The notes beneath the pieces are model-generated. The model worked only from the letters and a program-made list of their open reading frames with translations, was not told the DNA's origin and did no database searches. DNA of 7,088 bases from assembly GCA_003648455.1 (NCBI GenBank), contig QMPG01000163.1:1-7088 (forward strand). Direction: 5' to 3'. How positions within the stretch are numbered: position 1 is the first letter of the stretch; the number at the start of each line of letters is the position of its first letter. Origin of the DNA: Bacteroidota bacterium (GTDB lineage Bacteria; Bacteroidota; Bacteroidia; Bacteroidales; B39-G9). This document shows, piece after piece, positions 1-5,785 of the stretch. The translations under genes were made by a program, and so were the position numbers.

Positions 1-101
1 AAACCCCGATTTAGTAATACCCAAATTTGGGGTTAATGAAATACCCAAATTTGTTGGTATTACTTAATCGTAGAAAATTAATGAATTTTCCGGGTTAAAA
101 T
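1..101. repeat. Intergenic ~100-bp repeat, copy A (upstream of the CoA synthetase gene)
   Basis: This stretch aligns over its whole length with 3303-3404. Shared blocks are AAACCCCG, TACCCAAATTTGGG, CCAAATTTGTTGG, CGTAGAAAA and TAATGAATTTT. Inside it, ATACCCAAATTTG occurs twice as a direct repeat (17-29 and 41-53), CCCAAATTTGGG (20-31) is a perfect palindrome, and GAAAATT (73-79) pairs with AATTTTC (84-90) around a 4-nt loop. The element may continue to the left of the window. It has no coding potential. It looks like a non-autonomous interspersed element; its family is not identified. Confidence 0.75.
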
Positions 102-159
102 GTTGCTAAACACAAAAATTGAAAAATCCATTTATGATATATTAAAACTTATATTTTAT

Positions 160-167
160 TATATTTG
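160..167 (+). promoter_or_regulatory. Candidate -7 promoter element (TATATTTG)
   Basis: TATATTTG is a full match to the Bacteroidota primary-sigma -7 consensus TAnnTTTG and lies 33 nt before the ATG of the CoA synthetase gene. No clear TTTG -33 element is seen at the expected distance upstream, so the call rests on one half of the promoter only. Confidence 0.4.
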
Positions 168-200
168 CGAAAAATTATAAATAAATAAAACAATTTAGCC

Positions 201-2258
201 ATGATAAACGAACAACTTTTAAAGCCAAAAAGTATAGTAGTAATTGGAGGTTCAAACAATATTCACAAACCCGGAGGTAAAGTTTTAAAAAACCTTATTG
301 ATAGTGATTTTAAAGGAGACCTTTATGTTACAAACCTAAAAGAAAACGAAGTTCAAGGCATTAAATCATATAAAGATGTTAACGATTTGCCTAATGTTGA
401 TTTAGCCATTCTTGCTATTGCCGCAAAATTTTGTCCCTCAACAGTTGATGTTTTAACTAAAGAAAAAAATACAAAAGCATTCATAATTCTTTCTGCAGGA
501 TTTAGCGAAGAAAACGAAGAAGGTGCAAAACTCGAAAAACAAATTGTTGATTCAATAAATAGTGTTAATGGTTCTTTAATCGGGCCTAACTGTGTTGGTG
601 TTTTAAATCAAAATTACACAGGAGTTTTTACAACCCCAATTCCAAAATTAGACCCAAAAGGATGTGATTTTATTTCAGGCTCAGGAGCAACTGCTGTTTT
701 TATTATTGAATCGGGCATGCCTAAAGGACTAACATTCTCAAGCGTATACTCTGTTGGTAACAGTGCACAGATTGGTGTTGAAGAAGTTGTTAAATATTTA
801 GACGAAACATTCGATCCTGAAACAAGTTCAAAAGTTAAAATCCTATATATTGAAAGCATAAACAAACCGGAAATGCTACTTAAACATGCTTCATCACTAA
901 TAAGAAAAGGATGTAGAATTGCGGCAATAAAAGCAGGTGGCTCCGAAGCCGGTAGCCGTGCGGCATCTTCTCACACAGGGGCTTTGGCAAGTCCCGATGT
1001 AGCGGTTGATGCATTATTCAGAAAAGCTGGTATTGTTCGCTGTCAAGGAAGAGATGAACTAACAACTGTTGCTTCAATATTTATGCACAGAGAATTAAAG
1101 GGGAAAAACATTGCAGTTATTACTCATGCCGGAGGACCTGCTGTAATGTTAACAGATGCACTATCGAACAATGGATTGGATGTTCCTCACATTGAAGGAG
1201 CAAAAGCCGATGCCCTTAAAGAAAAACTTTTTGACGGTTCTGCTGTTGGTAATCCTATTGACTTTCTTGCTACCGGAACTGCAGAGCAATTAGGAGTTAT
1301 TATTGATGCCTGCGAAAACGACTTTGACAATATTGATGCTATGGCTGTAATATTTGGAAGCCCCGGGTTATTCACTGTTAGAGATGTTTACTCGCTTCTT
1401 AACGAAAAAATGAAAACATGTAAGAAACCTATTTTCCCAATTCTTCCATCTATTATAAATGTAAAAGACGATATTGATTACTTTTTATCATTAGGAAGAA
1501 TTAATTTCCCTGATGAAGTATTATTTGGAAATGCTCTTTCTAAAATTTATCACACACCAAAAACCACTCCTGAAAATATTATTGTTCCTAAAATCGACAA
1601 TCAAAAAATACGTCAAATTATTGACAATTCATCAAACGGTTATCTATCTCCCGAAGAAGTACAAGAATTATTAGATGCAACAGGTATTACAAGAGCAGGT
1701 GAAGCTGTTGTTGACACAAAAGAATTAGCTGTTGCAGAAGCAAAAAAACTTGGTTTCCCTATTGTTATGAAAGTTGTGGGACCGGTTCATAAATCAGATG
1801 TTGGTGGAGTTGTTTTAAACATCGACAATGTAGATGATGTAGAAAAAGAATTCACCCGAATGATGAAGATAAAAGATACAACTGCTATTTTGATGCAACC
1901 AATGTTATCGGGGACAGAGCTTTTTGTAGGAGCAAAATACGAGCCTAAATTTGGACACATGGTACTTTGCGGATTGGGAGGAATATTTATCGAAGTATTA
2001 AAAGATGTTACAGCCGGTCTGGCACCTTTAGATAAAAACGAAGCTTCGAGCATGATAAAAAATCTAAAAAGTTATAAAATTATTCAAGGTGTAAGAGGAC
2101 AGGAACCTGTTAATGAAGAAAAATTTACAGATATTATTCAACGCGTTTCAGCTTTAGTAAAAGCAGCTCCAGAAATTTTTGAAATGGACTTAAACCCTCT
2201 TCTTGGTTCTGCAGATAAAGTTGTTGCCGTAGATGCAAGGATTAGAATTGAAAAATAA
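201..2258 (+). CDS. Acetate--CoA ligase (ADP-forming), fused alpha-beta
   Basis: Cytosolic enzyme of the NDP-forming acyl-CoA synthetase superfamily. It converts acyl-CoA (typically acetyl-CoA) + ADP + Pi to the free acid + CoA + ATP, a substrate-level ATP step in fermentation that can also run in reverse. Order of domains: CoA-binding Rossmann domain (about residues 1-135, with VVIGGSN near the start), two succinyl-CoA-ligase-like domains (about 145-460), and a C-terminal ATP-grasp (beta) domain (about 475-685). The SSHTGAL motif carries His258, the expected phosphorylated alpha histidine. PVHKSDVGGV carries His530, matching the second, beta-side histidine of ADP-forming synthetases. GLGG (591-594) and DLNPLL (663-668) are typical ATP-grasp motifs. 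The length of 685 fits a fused single-chain enzyme, and there is no acetyltransferase domain as in Pat/PatZ-type proteins. Acyl substrate cannot be read from sequence; acetate is the default. It is probably co-transcribed with the two membrane-protein genes that follow. Confidence 0.92.
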   Translation: MINEQLLKPKSIVVIGGSNNIHKPGGKVLKNLIDSDFKGDLYVTNLKENEVQGIKSYKDVNDLPNVDLAILAIAAKFCPSTVDVLTKEKNTKAFIILSAGFSEENEEGAKLEKQIVDSINSVNGSLIGPNCVGVLNQNYTGVFTTPIPKLDPKGCDFISGSGATAVFIIESGMPKGLTFSSVYSVGNSAQIGVEEVVKYLDETFDPETSSKVKILYIESINKPEMLLKHASSLIRKGCRIAAIKAGGSEAGSRAASSHTGALASPDVAVDALFRKAGIVRCQGRDELTTVASIFMHRELKGKNIAVITHAGGPAVMLTDALSNNGLDVPHIEGAKADALKEKLFDGSAVGNPIDFLATGTAEQLGVIIDACENDFDNIDAMAVIFGSPGLFTVRDVYSLLNEKMKTCKKPIFPILPSIINVKDDIDYFLSLGRINFPDEVLFGNALSKIYHTPKTTPENIIVPKIDNQKIRQIIDNSSNGYLSPEEVQELLDATGITRAGEAVVDTKELAVAEAKKLGFPIVMKVVGPVHKSDVGGVVLNIDNVDDVEKEFTRMMKIKDTTAILMQPMLSGTELFVGAKYEPKFGHMVLCGLGGIFIEVLKDVTAGLAPLDKNEASSMIKNLKSYKIIQGVRGQEPVNEEKFTDIIQRVSALVKAAPEIFEMDLNPLLGSADKVVAVDARIRIEK

Positions 2259-2265
2259 TTCCCCG

Positions 2266-2460
2266 ATGCGAAAATTCAAACAACTTACATACAATGAAAA
2301 AGCTATGATTATTATTGCAATAATATTAATCATAGCTTTAGCATTTAGTCACAAAAGAATTATGACTAATGCAAAAAAAGGATTTAATATATTCTATAGT
2401 ACTGAAAAAATTATTGATTCCACAAAAATTGATACAATTTCAAAAAATATTACAAAGTAA
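2266..2460 (+). CDS. Small single-span membrane protein (64 aa), unknown function
   Basis: Not recognised as any family. The protein has a basic N-terminus (MRKFKQ), one strongly hydrophobic segment at about residues 14-30 (MIIIAIILIIALAF), then a polar lysine- and isoleucine-rich tail of about 35 residues. This suggests a single-pass inner-membrane protein. I chose the ATG at 2266, 7 nt after the CoA synthetase stop, because an upstream in-frame ATG at 2233 would overlap that gene by 26 nt and add a polar extension before the membrane segment. It lies 32 nt before the next membrane-protein gene, so the three genes look like one transcript. A possible role as a partner of the downstream membrane protein is only a guess from position. 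Confidence 0.6.
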   Translation: MRKFKQLTYNEKAMIIIAIILIIALAFSHKRIMTNAKKGFNIFYSTEKIIDSTKIDTISKNITK

Positions 2461-2492
2461 TTTTTAATTATTTATAACAAAAACGCAACCAA

Positions 2493-3188
2493 ATGAAAAA
2501 AAGAGACTTAATATTTATAACATGCTTAATTATTTTTTTCCTACCATTTTTTCTATCAGAACAAGTATTTGACTTTTACACATCATTTAACAAAGCTCAT
2601 GGTATGATAATGAGTTTCATAAAATTTGCAGTGCTTGCAACCATTGGTGAAGTAATTGGTTTAAGAATAAGTGAAGGTGTATATAACAAAAAAGGCTTTG
2701 GACTTATCCCTCGCGCAATAGTTTGGGGATTTTTAGGATTAACAATTAAATTTGCTTTTGTGATCTTTTCAGTAGGCGCACCAATTTTCCTTCAATATCT
2801 GGGAGTTGATGGTGTTGAACAAGCAATGAAACAAAGTTTTACTCTAACAAAGCTTTTAGGTGCATTTACTATTAGTGCCTCATTAAATTTGGCTTATGCT
2901 CCTGTAATGATGACATTGCATAAGGTTATGGATACACATATTTTAAACAACAATGGTTCATTATCAGGTTTTTTTACTCCAATTAAATTTGGTAAAATCA
3001 TGACCACGCTTGATTGGGAAACTCAATGGAATTTTATTTTCAAAAAGACTATCCCATTTTTCTGGATACCTGCTCAAACAATTACATTCCTATTACCTGA
3101 AGAATATCAAATTCTTTTTGCTGCTTTTCTAGGAATTATATTAGGAGTTATTCTTGCATTTGCTAATATGAAAAAAAATAAAAATTAA
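2493..3188 (+). CDS. Multi-span integral membrane protein, Mpv17/PMP22-like
   Basis: 231-residue inner-membrane protein with about five hydrophobic segments: residues 5-22, 38-55, 75-100, 117-137 and, after a hydrophilic stretch, 186-225. The N-terminus is positively charged (MKKRD) without a cleavage site. Residues around 166-200 read DWETQW, then FFWIPAQTITFLLPEEYQ. The spacing W..P..Q.i.F..P....r/q resembles the C-terminal signature of the Mpv17/PMP22 family, best known from eukaryotic organelles but with bacterial relatives. That assignment is by eye and not certain. A conserved-looking GEVIGLRISEGVY segment at about 52-64 lies between the second and third spans. Transport or channel function is not established for bacterial members. 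It ends the probable three-gene operon; a strong terminator lies about 220 nt downstream. Confidence 0.72.
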   Translation: MKKRDLIFITCLIIFFLPFFLSEQVFDFYTSFNKAHGMIMSFIKFAVLATIGEVIGLRISEGVYNKKGFGLIPRAIVWGFLGLTIKFAFVIFSVGAPIFLQYLGVDGVEQAMKQSFTLTKLLGAFTISASLNLAYAPVMMTLHKVMDTHILNNNGSLSGFFTPIKFGKIMTTLDWETQWNFIFKKTIPFFWIPAQTITFLLPEEYQILFAAFLGIILGVILAFANMKKNKN

Positions 3189-3302
3189 GATTCTTAACCC
3201 GCTTTATTTATGCAAAAACGAAGTGAATTGCATGAATTAGCGATGGATAGTGGTAAGTAAAGCAGAAACCGAACCGCCTGCTGGCGGTGAGCTCACGCAA
3301 GT
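3189..3302. other. Intergenic block with GC-rich hairpin and 16-codon open frame
   Basis: This block is less AT-rich than its surroundings. It holds a hairpin, ACCGCC (3273-3278) with loop TGCT and GGCGGT (3283-3288). It also holds a short open frame from ATG 3210 to TAA 3258-3260 that would encode MQKRSELHELAMDSGK. No hydrophobic segment and no ribosome-binding signal are seen. It abuts repeat copy B directly, so it may be the remnant of another intergenic element and not a gene. Confidence 0.4.
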
Positions 3303-3404
3303 AAACCCCGCATTAGAAGTACCCAAATTTGGGCTTATTAAAAACACCAAATTTGTTGGCAATTCTTAAGCGTAGAAAAATAATGAATTTTTCGAGTTGA
3401 AAAT
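3303..3404. repeat. Intergenic ~100-bp repeat, copy B (upstream of rpoD)
   Basis: Second, diverged copy of the element at 1-101, in the same orientation. It keeps AAACCCCG, TACCCAAATTTGGG (3320-3333), CCAAATTTGTTGG (3347-3359) and the 3' hairpin. That hairpin is here GAAAAAT (3375-3381) with ATTTTTC (3387-3393). A substitution plus a 1-nt insertion relative to copy A leave the stem intact. It contains TAAGCGTAGA (3368-3377), a core also found at the end of the repeat family at 5416 onward. Confidence 0.75.
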
Positions 3405-3407
3405 TTT

Positions 3408-3443
3408 AAAAAAATGCTAAAAATAAATCTTTAGCATTTTTTT
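3408..3443 (+). terminator. Intrinsic (Rho-independent) terminator
   Basis: A perfect 14-bp stem is formed by A-tract plus ATGCTAAA (3408-3421) and TTTAGCAT plus T-tract (3430-3443), with an 8-nt loop AATAAATC. The run of seven T (3437-3443) supplies the U-tract on the + strand. Because an A-tract precedes the stem, it could also work on the - strand. It probably ends the transcript from the upstream operon and insulates rpoD. Confidence 0.75.
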
Positions 3444-3631
3444 ATAATACAAAATTAAAAAAATGTTATCACAACCACTTAATTTACTGACAAAATCGTA
3501 TAAAAAAATGTCTTAAAACATATATAAAAAAAAATTTTTAAAAAATTTTTATATATTTATTTTCATTTTACCAAATGAAATAGTATTTTACAAACCCGAA
3601 ATCAATATTTTTTTTAATTTAATACCATAAA
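3444..3631. promoter_or_regulatory. AT-rich rpoD leader with two inverted repeats
   Basis: This region between the terminator and rpoD must hold the rpoD promoter. ATATATAAAAA (3520-3530) is complementary to TTTTTATATAT (3546-3556), with a 15-nt A/T loop. Just after it, TTTCATTT (3561-3568) pairs with AAATGAAA (3573-3580) around TACC, an operator-like 8-bp perfect hairpin. TATATTTA (3552-3559) is one base off the TAnnTTTG -7 consensus. No certain -33 element or transcription start can be given. Confidence 0.4.
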
Positions 3632-4495
3632 ATGAGGCAACTCAAAATCACCAAACAAGTTACTAATCGGGACACTCAGTCTCTTGATAAGTATTTACAT
3701 GAAATTGGGAAAGTTGAATTATTGACAGCTGAAGAAGAAGTAAATTTAGCTCGAAGAATAAGAGAAGGAGATGATGTTGCTTTATCAAAACTAATAAAAT
3801 CTAACTTGCGTTTTGTTGTTTCTGTCTCAAAACAATATCAAAATCAAGGTTTAAGTCTTCCCGATTTAATTAATGAAGGCAACTTAGGTTTAATTAAAGC
3901 AGCAAAAAGATTTGATGAAACTCGTGGATTCAAATTTATTTCATATGCTGTATGGTGGATTCGTCAATCAATTTTACAAGCATTGGCCGAACAAGCTCGT
4001 ATTGTAAGATTACCTTTAAACAAGATTGGTTCTTTAAATAAAATCAACAAAGTTCTTGCTAAACTTGAGCAAAAATTTGAAAGAGAACCAACAGCCGAAG
4101 AAGTAGCTAAAAACTTGGAAATATCTCCGGAAGATGTAAAAAAAGCTTTTAGCACCTCAGGGAGACATATCTCAATGGATGCTCCACTTTCAGACGGAGA
4201 AGATGGAAATTTATACGATGTAATGTATAACTCAGATTTACCCGGACCTGATAAAAATTTATTAACAGACTCTTTGCGTAAAGAAATTGAAAGAGTTTTA
4301 ACAGCACTCTCTAAACGTGAAGCAGAAATCCTTCGTCTTTATTTTGGACTAAACGGAGTGCCTCCAAGCACACTTGAAGAAATTGGAGAAGAATTTGACC
4401 TTACCAGAGAAAGAGTAAGACAAATTAAAGAAAAAGCTATTAGAAGATTAAAATACACTTCTCGAAGCAAAATTCTTAAAACTTATTTGGGATAA
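3632..4495 (+). CDS. rpoD: RNA polymerase primary sigma factor (sigma-70, RpoD)
   Basis: Housekeeping sigma factor that binds core RNA polymerase and recognises promoters. Region 1.2 is at about residues 14-47 ([20 protein letters not shown]). Region 2 is at about 52-122, with [13 protein letters not shown], the [18 protein letters not shown] core-binding helix, and [10 protein letters not shown] for -10 melting and recognition. Region 3 is at about 123-200 (REPTAEEVA...). Region 4 is at about 218-285, with the helix-turn-helix [20 protein letters not shown] that reads the upstream element. There is no region 1.1 and no long spacer between 1.2 and 2. The length of 287 matches the short RpoD of Bacteroidota, whose promoters use TTTG/TAnnTTTG. 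ATG 3632 is preceded by an A-rich stretch and no Shine-Dalgarno, as usual for the phylum. rpe follows after 53 nt. Confidence 0.95.
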   Translation: MRQLKITKQVTNRDTQSLDKYLHEIGKVELLTAEEEVNLARRIREGDDVALSKLIKSNLRFVVSVSKQYQNQGLSLPDLINEGNLGLIKAAKRFDETRGFKFISYAVWWIRQSILQALAEQARIVRLPLNKIGSLNKINKVLAKLEQKFEREPTAEEVAKNLEISPEDVKKAFSTSGRHISMDAPLSDGEDGNLYDVMYNSDLPGPDKNLLTDSLRKEIERVLTALSKREAEILRLYFGLNGVPPSTLEEIGEEFDLTRERVRQIKEKAIRRLKYTSRSKILKTYLG

Positions 4496-4500
4496 ACTAT

Positions 4501-4508
4501 TATCTTTG
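4501..4508 (+). promoter_or_regulatory. Candidate -7 promoter element for rpe (TATCTTTG)
   Basis: TATCTTTG matches TAnnTTTG and starts 5 nt after the rpoD stop, 41 nt before the rpe ATG. The only TTTG upstream (4486-4489) is too close to be a normal -33 element. rpe may therefore have its own start in addition to read-through from rpoD. Confidence 0.4.
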
Positions 4509-4532
4509 CAAAAGCAAAATATTTTGCAAAAG
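4505..4532. repeat. Short direct repeat and palindrome in the rpe leader
   Basis: TTTGCAAAAG occurs at 4505-4514 and again at 4523-4532. Between them GCAAAAT/ATTTTGC (4514-4527) is a 14-bp perfect palindrome. It sits directly on and after the candidate -7 element, where a repressor site or a 5' UTR hairpin would lie. Low sequence complexity means chance is possible. Confidence 0.35.
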
Positions 4533-4548
4533 ACAAAAAAACAATAAT

Positions 4549-5199
4549 ATGAATCACTTAATATCCCCATCACTATTATCTGCAAATTTTATAAACCTGA
4601 AACAAGACATCGACATGGTTAATGAAAGCCAAGCCGATTGGTTTCATCTTGATATAATGGATGGTGTTTTTGTGCCAAATATTTCATTTGGGTTCCCTAT
4701 AATAAAGCAGATAAAAAAATATGCAAAAAAGCCTCTGGATGTTCATTTAATGATTGTGAATCCTGACAAATTCATTAAAGAATTTAAAGATGCCGGTGCA
4801 GATATACTCACTGTTCATTACGAAGCTTGCACTCATTTAAACAGAACTATTGAGGCAATAAAAGCAAACGGAATGAAAGCCGGAGTATCATTAAATCCAC
4901 ATACACCTGTATCAGTTTTACAAGATATAATTGAATATGTTGATTTGGTTTTAATAATGTCGGTAAATCCAGGCTTTGGCGGACAAAAATTTATTGGAAA
5001 CTCTTACAATAAAATCACACAACTTAAAGAACTGATAAATAATAAAAATTCAAAAGCCCTTATTGAAGTTGACGGCGGTGTTGATATGTCAAATGCTAAG
5101 CAACTTATTGATACGGGTGCTGATGTTCTTGTTGCCGGAAGTTATATTTTTAATTCCGACAATCAAACTAATACAATTGCTCAATTGAAGAATATTTAA
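4549..5199 (+). CDS. rpe: Ribulose-phosphate 3-epimerase
   Basis: Cytosolic TIM-barrel enzyme interconverting D-ribulose 5-phosphate and D-xylulose 5-phosphate in the non-oxidative pentose phosphate pathway. The N-terminus ISPSLLSANF is typical, with Ser7 in the active site. HLDIMDG gives His33 and Asp35; VHLM gives His66; VDGG gives Asp175. These four are the expected divalent metal ligands, and Asp35 and Asp175 are the acid/base pair. NPGFGGQ (140-146) is the phosphate-side loop and AGS (196-198) the second phosphate-binding turn. All key residues are present, and 216 residues is a normal full length. The gene starts 53 nt after rpoD, on the same strand; the pairing need not be functional. 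No convincing intrinsic terminator follows directly; the 30-bp palindrome at 5317 is the nearest candidate. Confidence 0.95.
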   Translation: MNHLISPSLLSANFINLKQDIDMVNESQADWFHLDIMDGVFVPNISFGFPIIKQIKKYAKKPLDVHLMIVNPDKFIKEFKDAGADILTVHYEACTHLNRTIEAIKANGMKAGVSLNPHTPVSVLQDIIEYVDLVLIMSVNPGFGGQKFIGNSYNKITQLKELINNKNSKALIEVDGGVDMSNAKQLIDTGADVLVAGSYIFNSDNQTNTIAQLKNI

Positions 5200-5416
5200 C
5201 AAAAAATATACTTTTTTTAGGTATAATCAAAATTTTCGTGACTCGCTAAGCATTCTAAGAGAAAACCAAATAATTTTGTAAAAATTTTATTACATTTGAA
5301 ATTAAATATTACCATTAGACCTTAAGGTTTTAAAACCTTAAGGTCTGGAAAAATAAGATGTCGCAATTAATAAGCACATGGATAAATTTGGTTTAATTAA
5401 CATAGCCAGTCCCATC
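5200..5416. other. Intergenic region after rpe, no gene seen
   Basis: No convincing coding frame. It contains TACATTTG (5291-5298) and TAAATTTG (5383-5390), both fitting TAnnTTTG but without a -33 partner, and the perfect palindrome at 5317-5346. The longest ATG frame noticed (ATG 5358) is only 12 codons. A fragment CGCTAAGCATTCTAAG (5243-5258) loosely resembles the end sequence of the downstream repeat family. Confidence 0.5.
5317..5346. repeat. 30-bp perfect palindrome
   Basis: AGACCTTAAGGTTTT is followed immediately by its exact reverse complement AAAACCTTAAGGTCT. Each half itself carries the palindrome CCTTAAGG. As RNA it would form a hairpin of about 13 bp with a small TTAA loop. There is no T-tract after it, so it is not a classical terminator, but it could act as a bidirectional transcript end or mRNA-stabilising hairpin for rpe, or as a repetitive REP-type unit. 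Confidence 0.8.
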
Positions 5417-5541
5417 TAAGCGTAGAATAAAACACAAATAATACGAGTGCTAAGCGAAGTTTGTAACTTCGCTTTTCTAATATGATAATTTTTAACTATT
5501 ATTGTAATTAAAAAGCGTAGATAAAATCTACGCTTAGCGGG
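5416..5541. repeat. Hairpin-rich MITE/REP-like element, copy 1
   Basis: Near-identical to 6932-7062 in the same orientation. Differences seen are a 5-bp indel, a substitution in the left end, T/C in the first hairpin loop and A/G shortly after. The ends are inverted: CTAAGCGTAG (5416-5425) and CTACGCTTAG (5528-5537), with CCC and GGG outside. Internal hairpins are AAGCGAAGTT/AACTTCGCTT (5452-5474, loop TGT), TTTTTAA/TTAAAAA (5489-5514) and AAGCGTAGAT/ATCTACGCTT (5513-5535, loop AAA). It has no coding capacity. Small size, terminal inversion and repetition suggest a non-autonomous mobile element; no transposase is present in the window. Confidence 0.8.
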
Positions 5542-5781
5542 GGTAAAATTTCATTAAGCCATATTGAAGGTAATATTTATAAAATAAACTCAGATTATTT
5601 CGATTTTGATTATCAGGCAACGGGTTCGTTTTATAGAAATACTGCTACATTTATAGGTGGAGCTGTTTTTGTCCAATTTTACAATACACCATTTACAACT
5701 TGGGGCATAATTAGGAATTATACAGAGATTGGAGGACCATTTTGGATTAATTTTAGTGGAACTGTTTACATTAAACCGTAA
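5542..5781 (+). pseudogene. Startless C-terminal gene tail, polymorphic-toxin-tail-like
   Basis: An 80-codon open frame ending in TAA (5779-5781) with no ATG, GTG or TTG in frame. The frame closes upstream at a stop (5518-5520) inside the repeat, so the coding sequence appears cut off exactly at the repeat's right end. The peptide is rich in aromatic residues and beta-prone: INSDYFDFDYQATGSFYRN, then ATFIGGAVFVQF, and a final FWINFSGTVYIKP. This D-Y-F-D...RN.xT..GG...F.I...G.. layout reminds me of extreme C-terminal domains of large Bacteroidota Rhs/polymorphic-toxin proteins. That likeness is from memory and unproven. The next gene starts 4 nt after the stop, as expected for a tail and its coupled partner. 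It could alternatively be a real gene with a rare ATT start (5548). Confidence 0.5.
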
Positions 5782-5785
5782 TAAT

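Noticed and set aside
614..865. Minus-strand open frame of 83 codons inside the CoA synthetase gene
   Set aside because: Antisense shadow of a gene with clear motifs; low-complexity product. The minus-strand frames at 1187-1375, 1787-2053 and 3964-4155 were dropped for the same reason.
2233..2265. Upstream ATG giving a 75-residue version of the small membrane protein
   Set aside because: It overlaps the end of the CoA synthetase gene by 26 nt and adds an unlikely polar extension; ATG 2266 fits better.
5268..5298. Complete promoter with TACATTTG as -7 element
   Set aside because: The TTTG upstream (5275-5278) is only 12 nt away, too close for the Bacteroidota -33/-7 spacing.
5452..5477. Intrinsic terminator within repeat copy 1
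   Set aside because: A strong 10-bp hairpin is present but only four T follow, interrupted by C; its presence in both repeat copies makes it part of the element. Some terminator activity cannot be excluded.
5729..5785. Upstream ATG giving a 203-residue version of the lipoprotein
   Set aside because: It would overlap the preceding frame and put 19 residues before a complete lipoprotein signal peptide; ATG 5786 is better.
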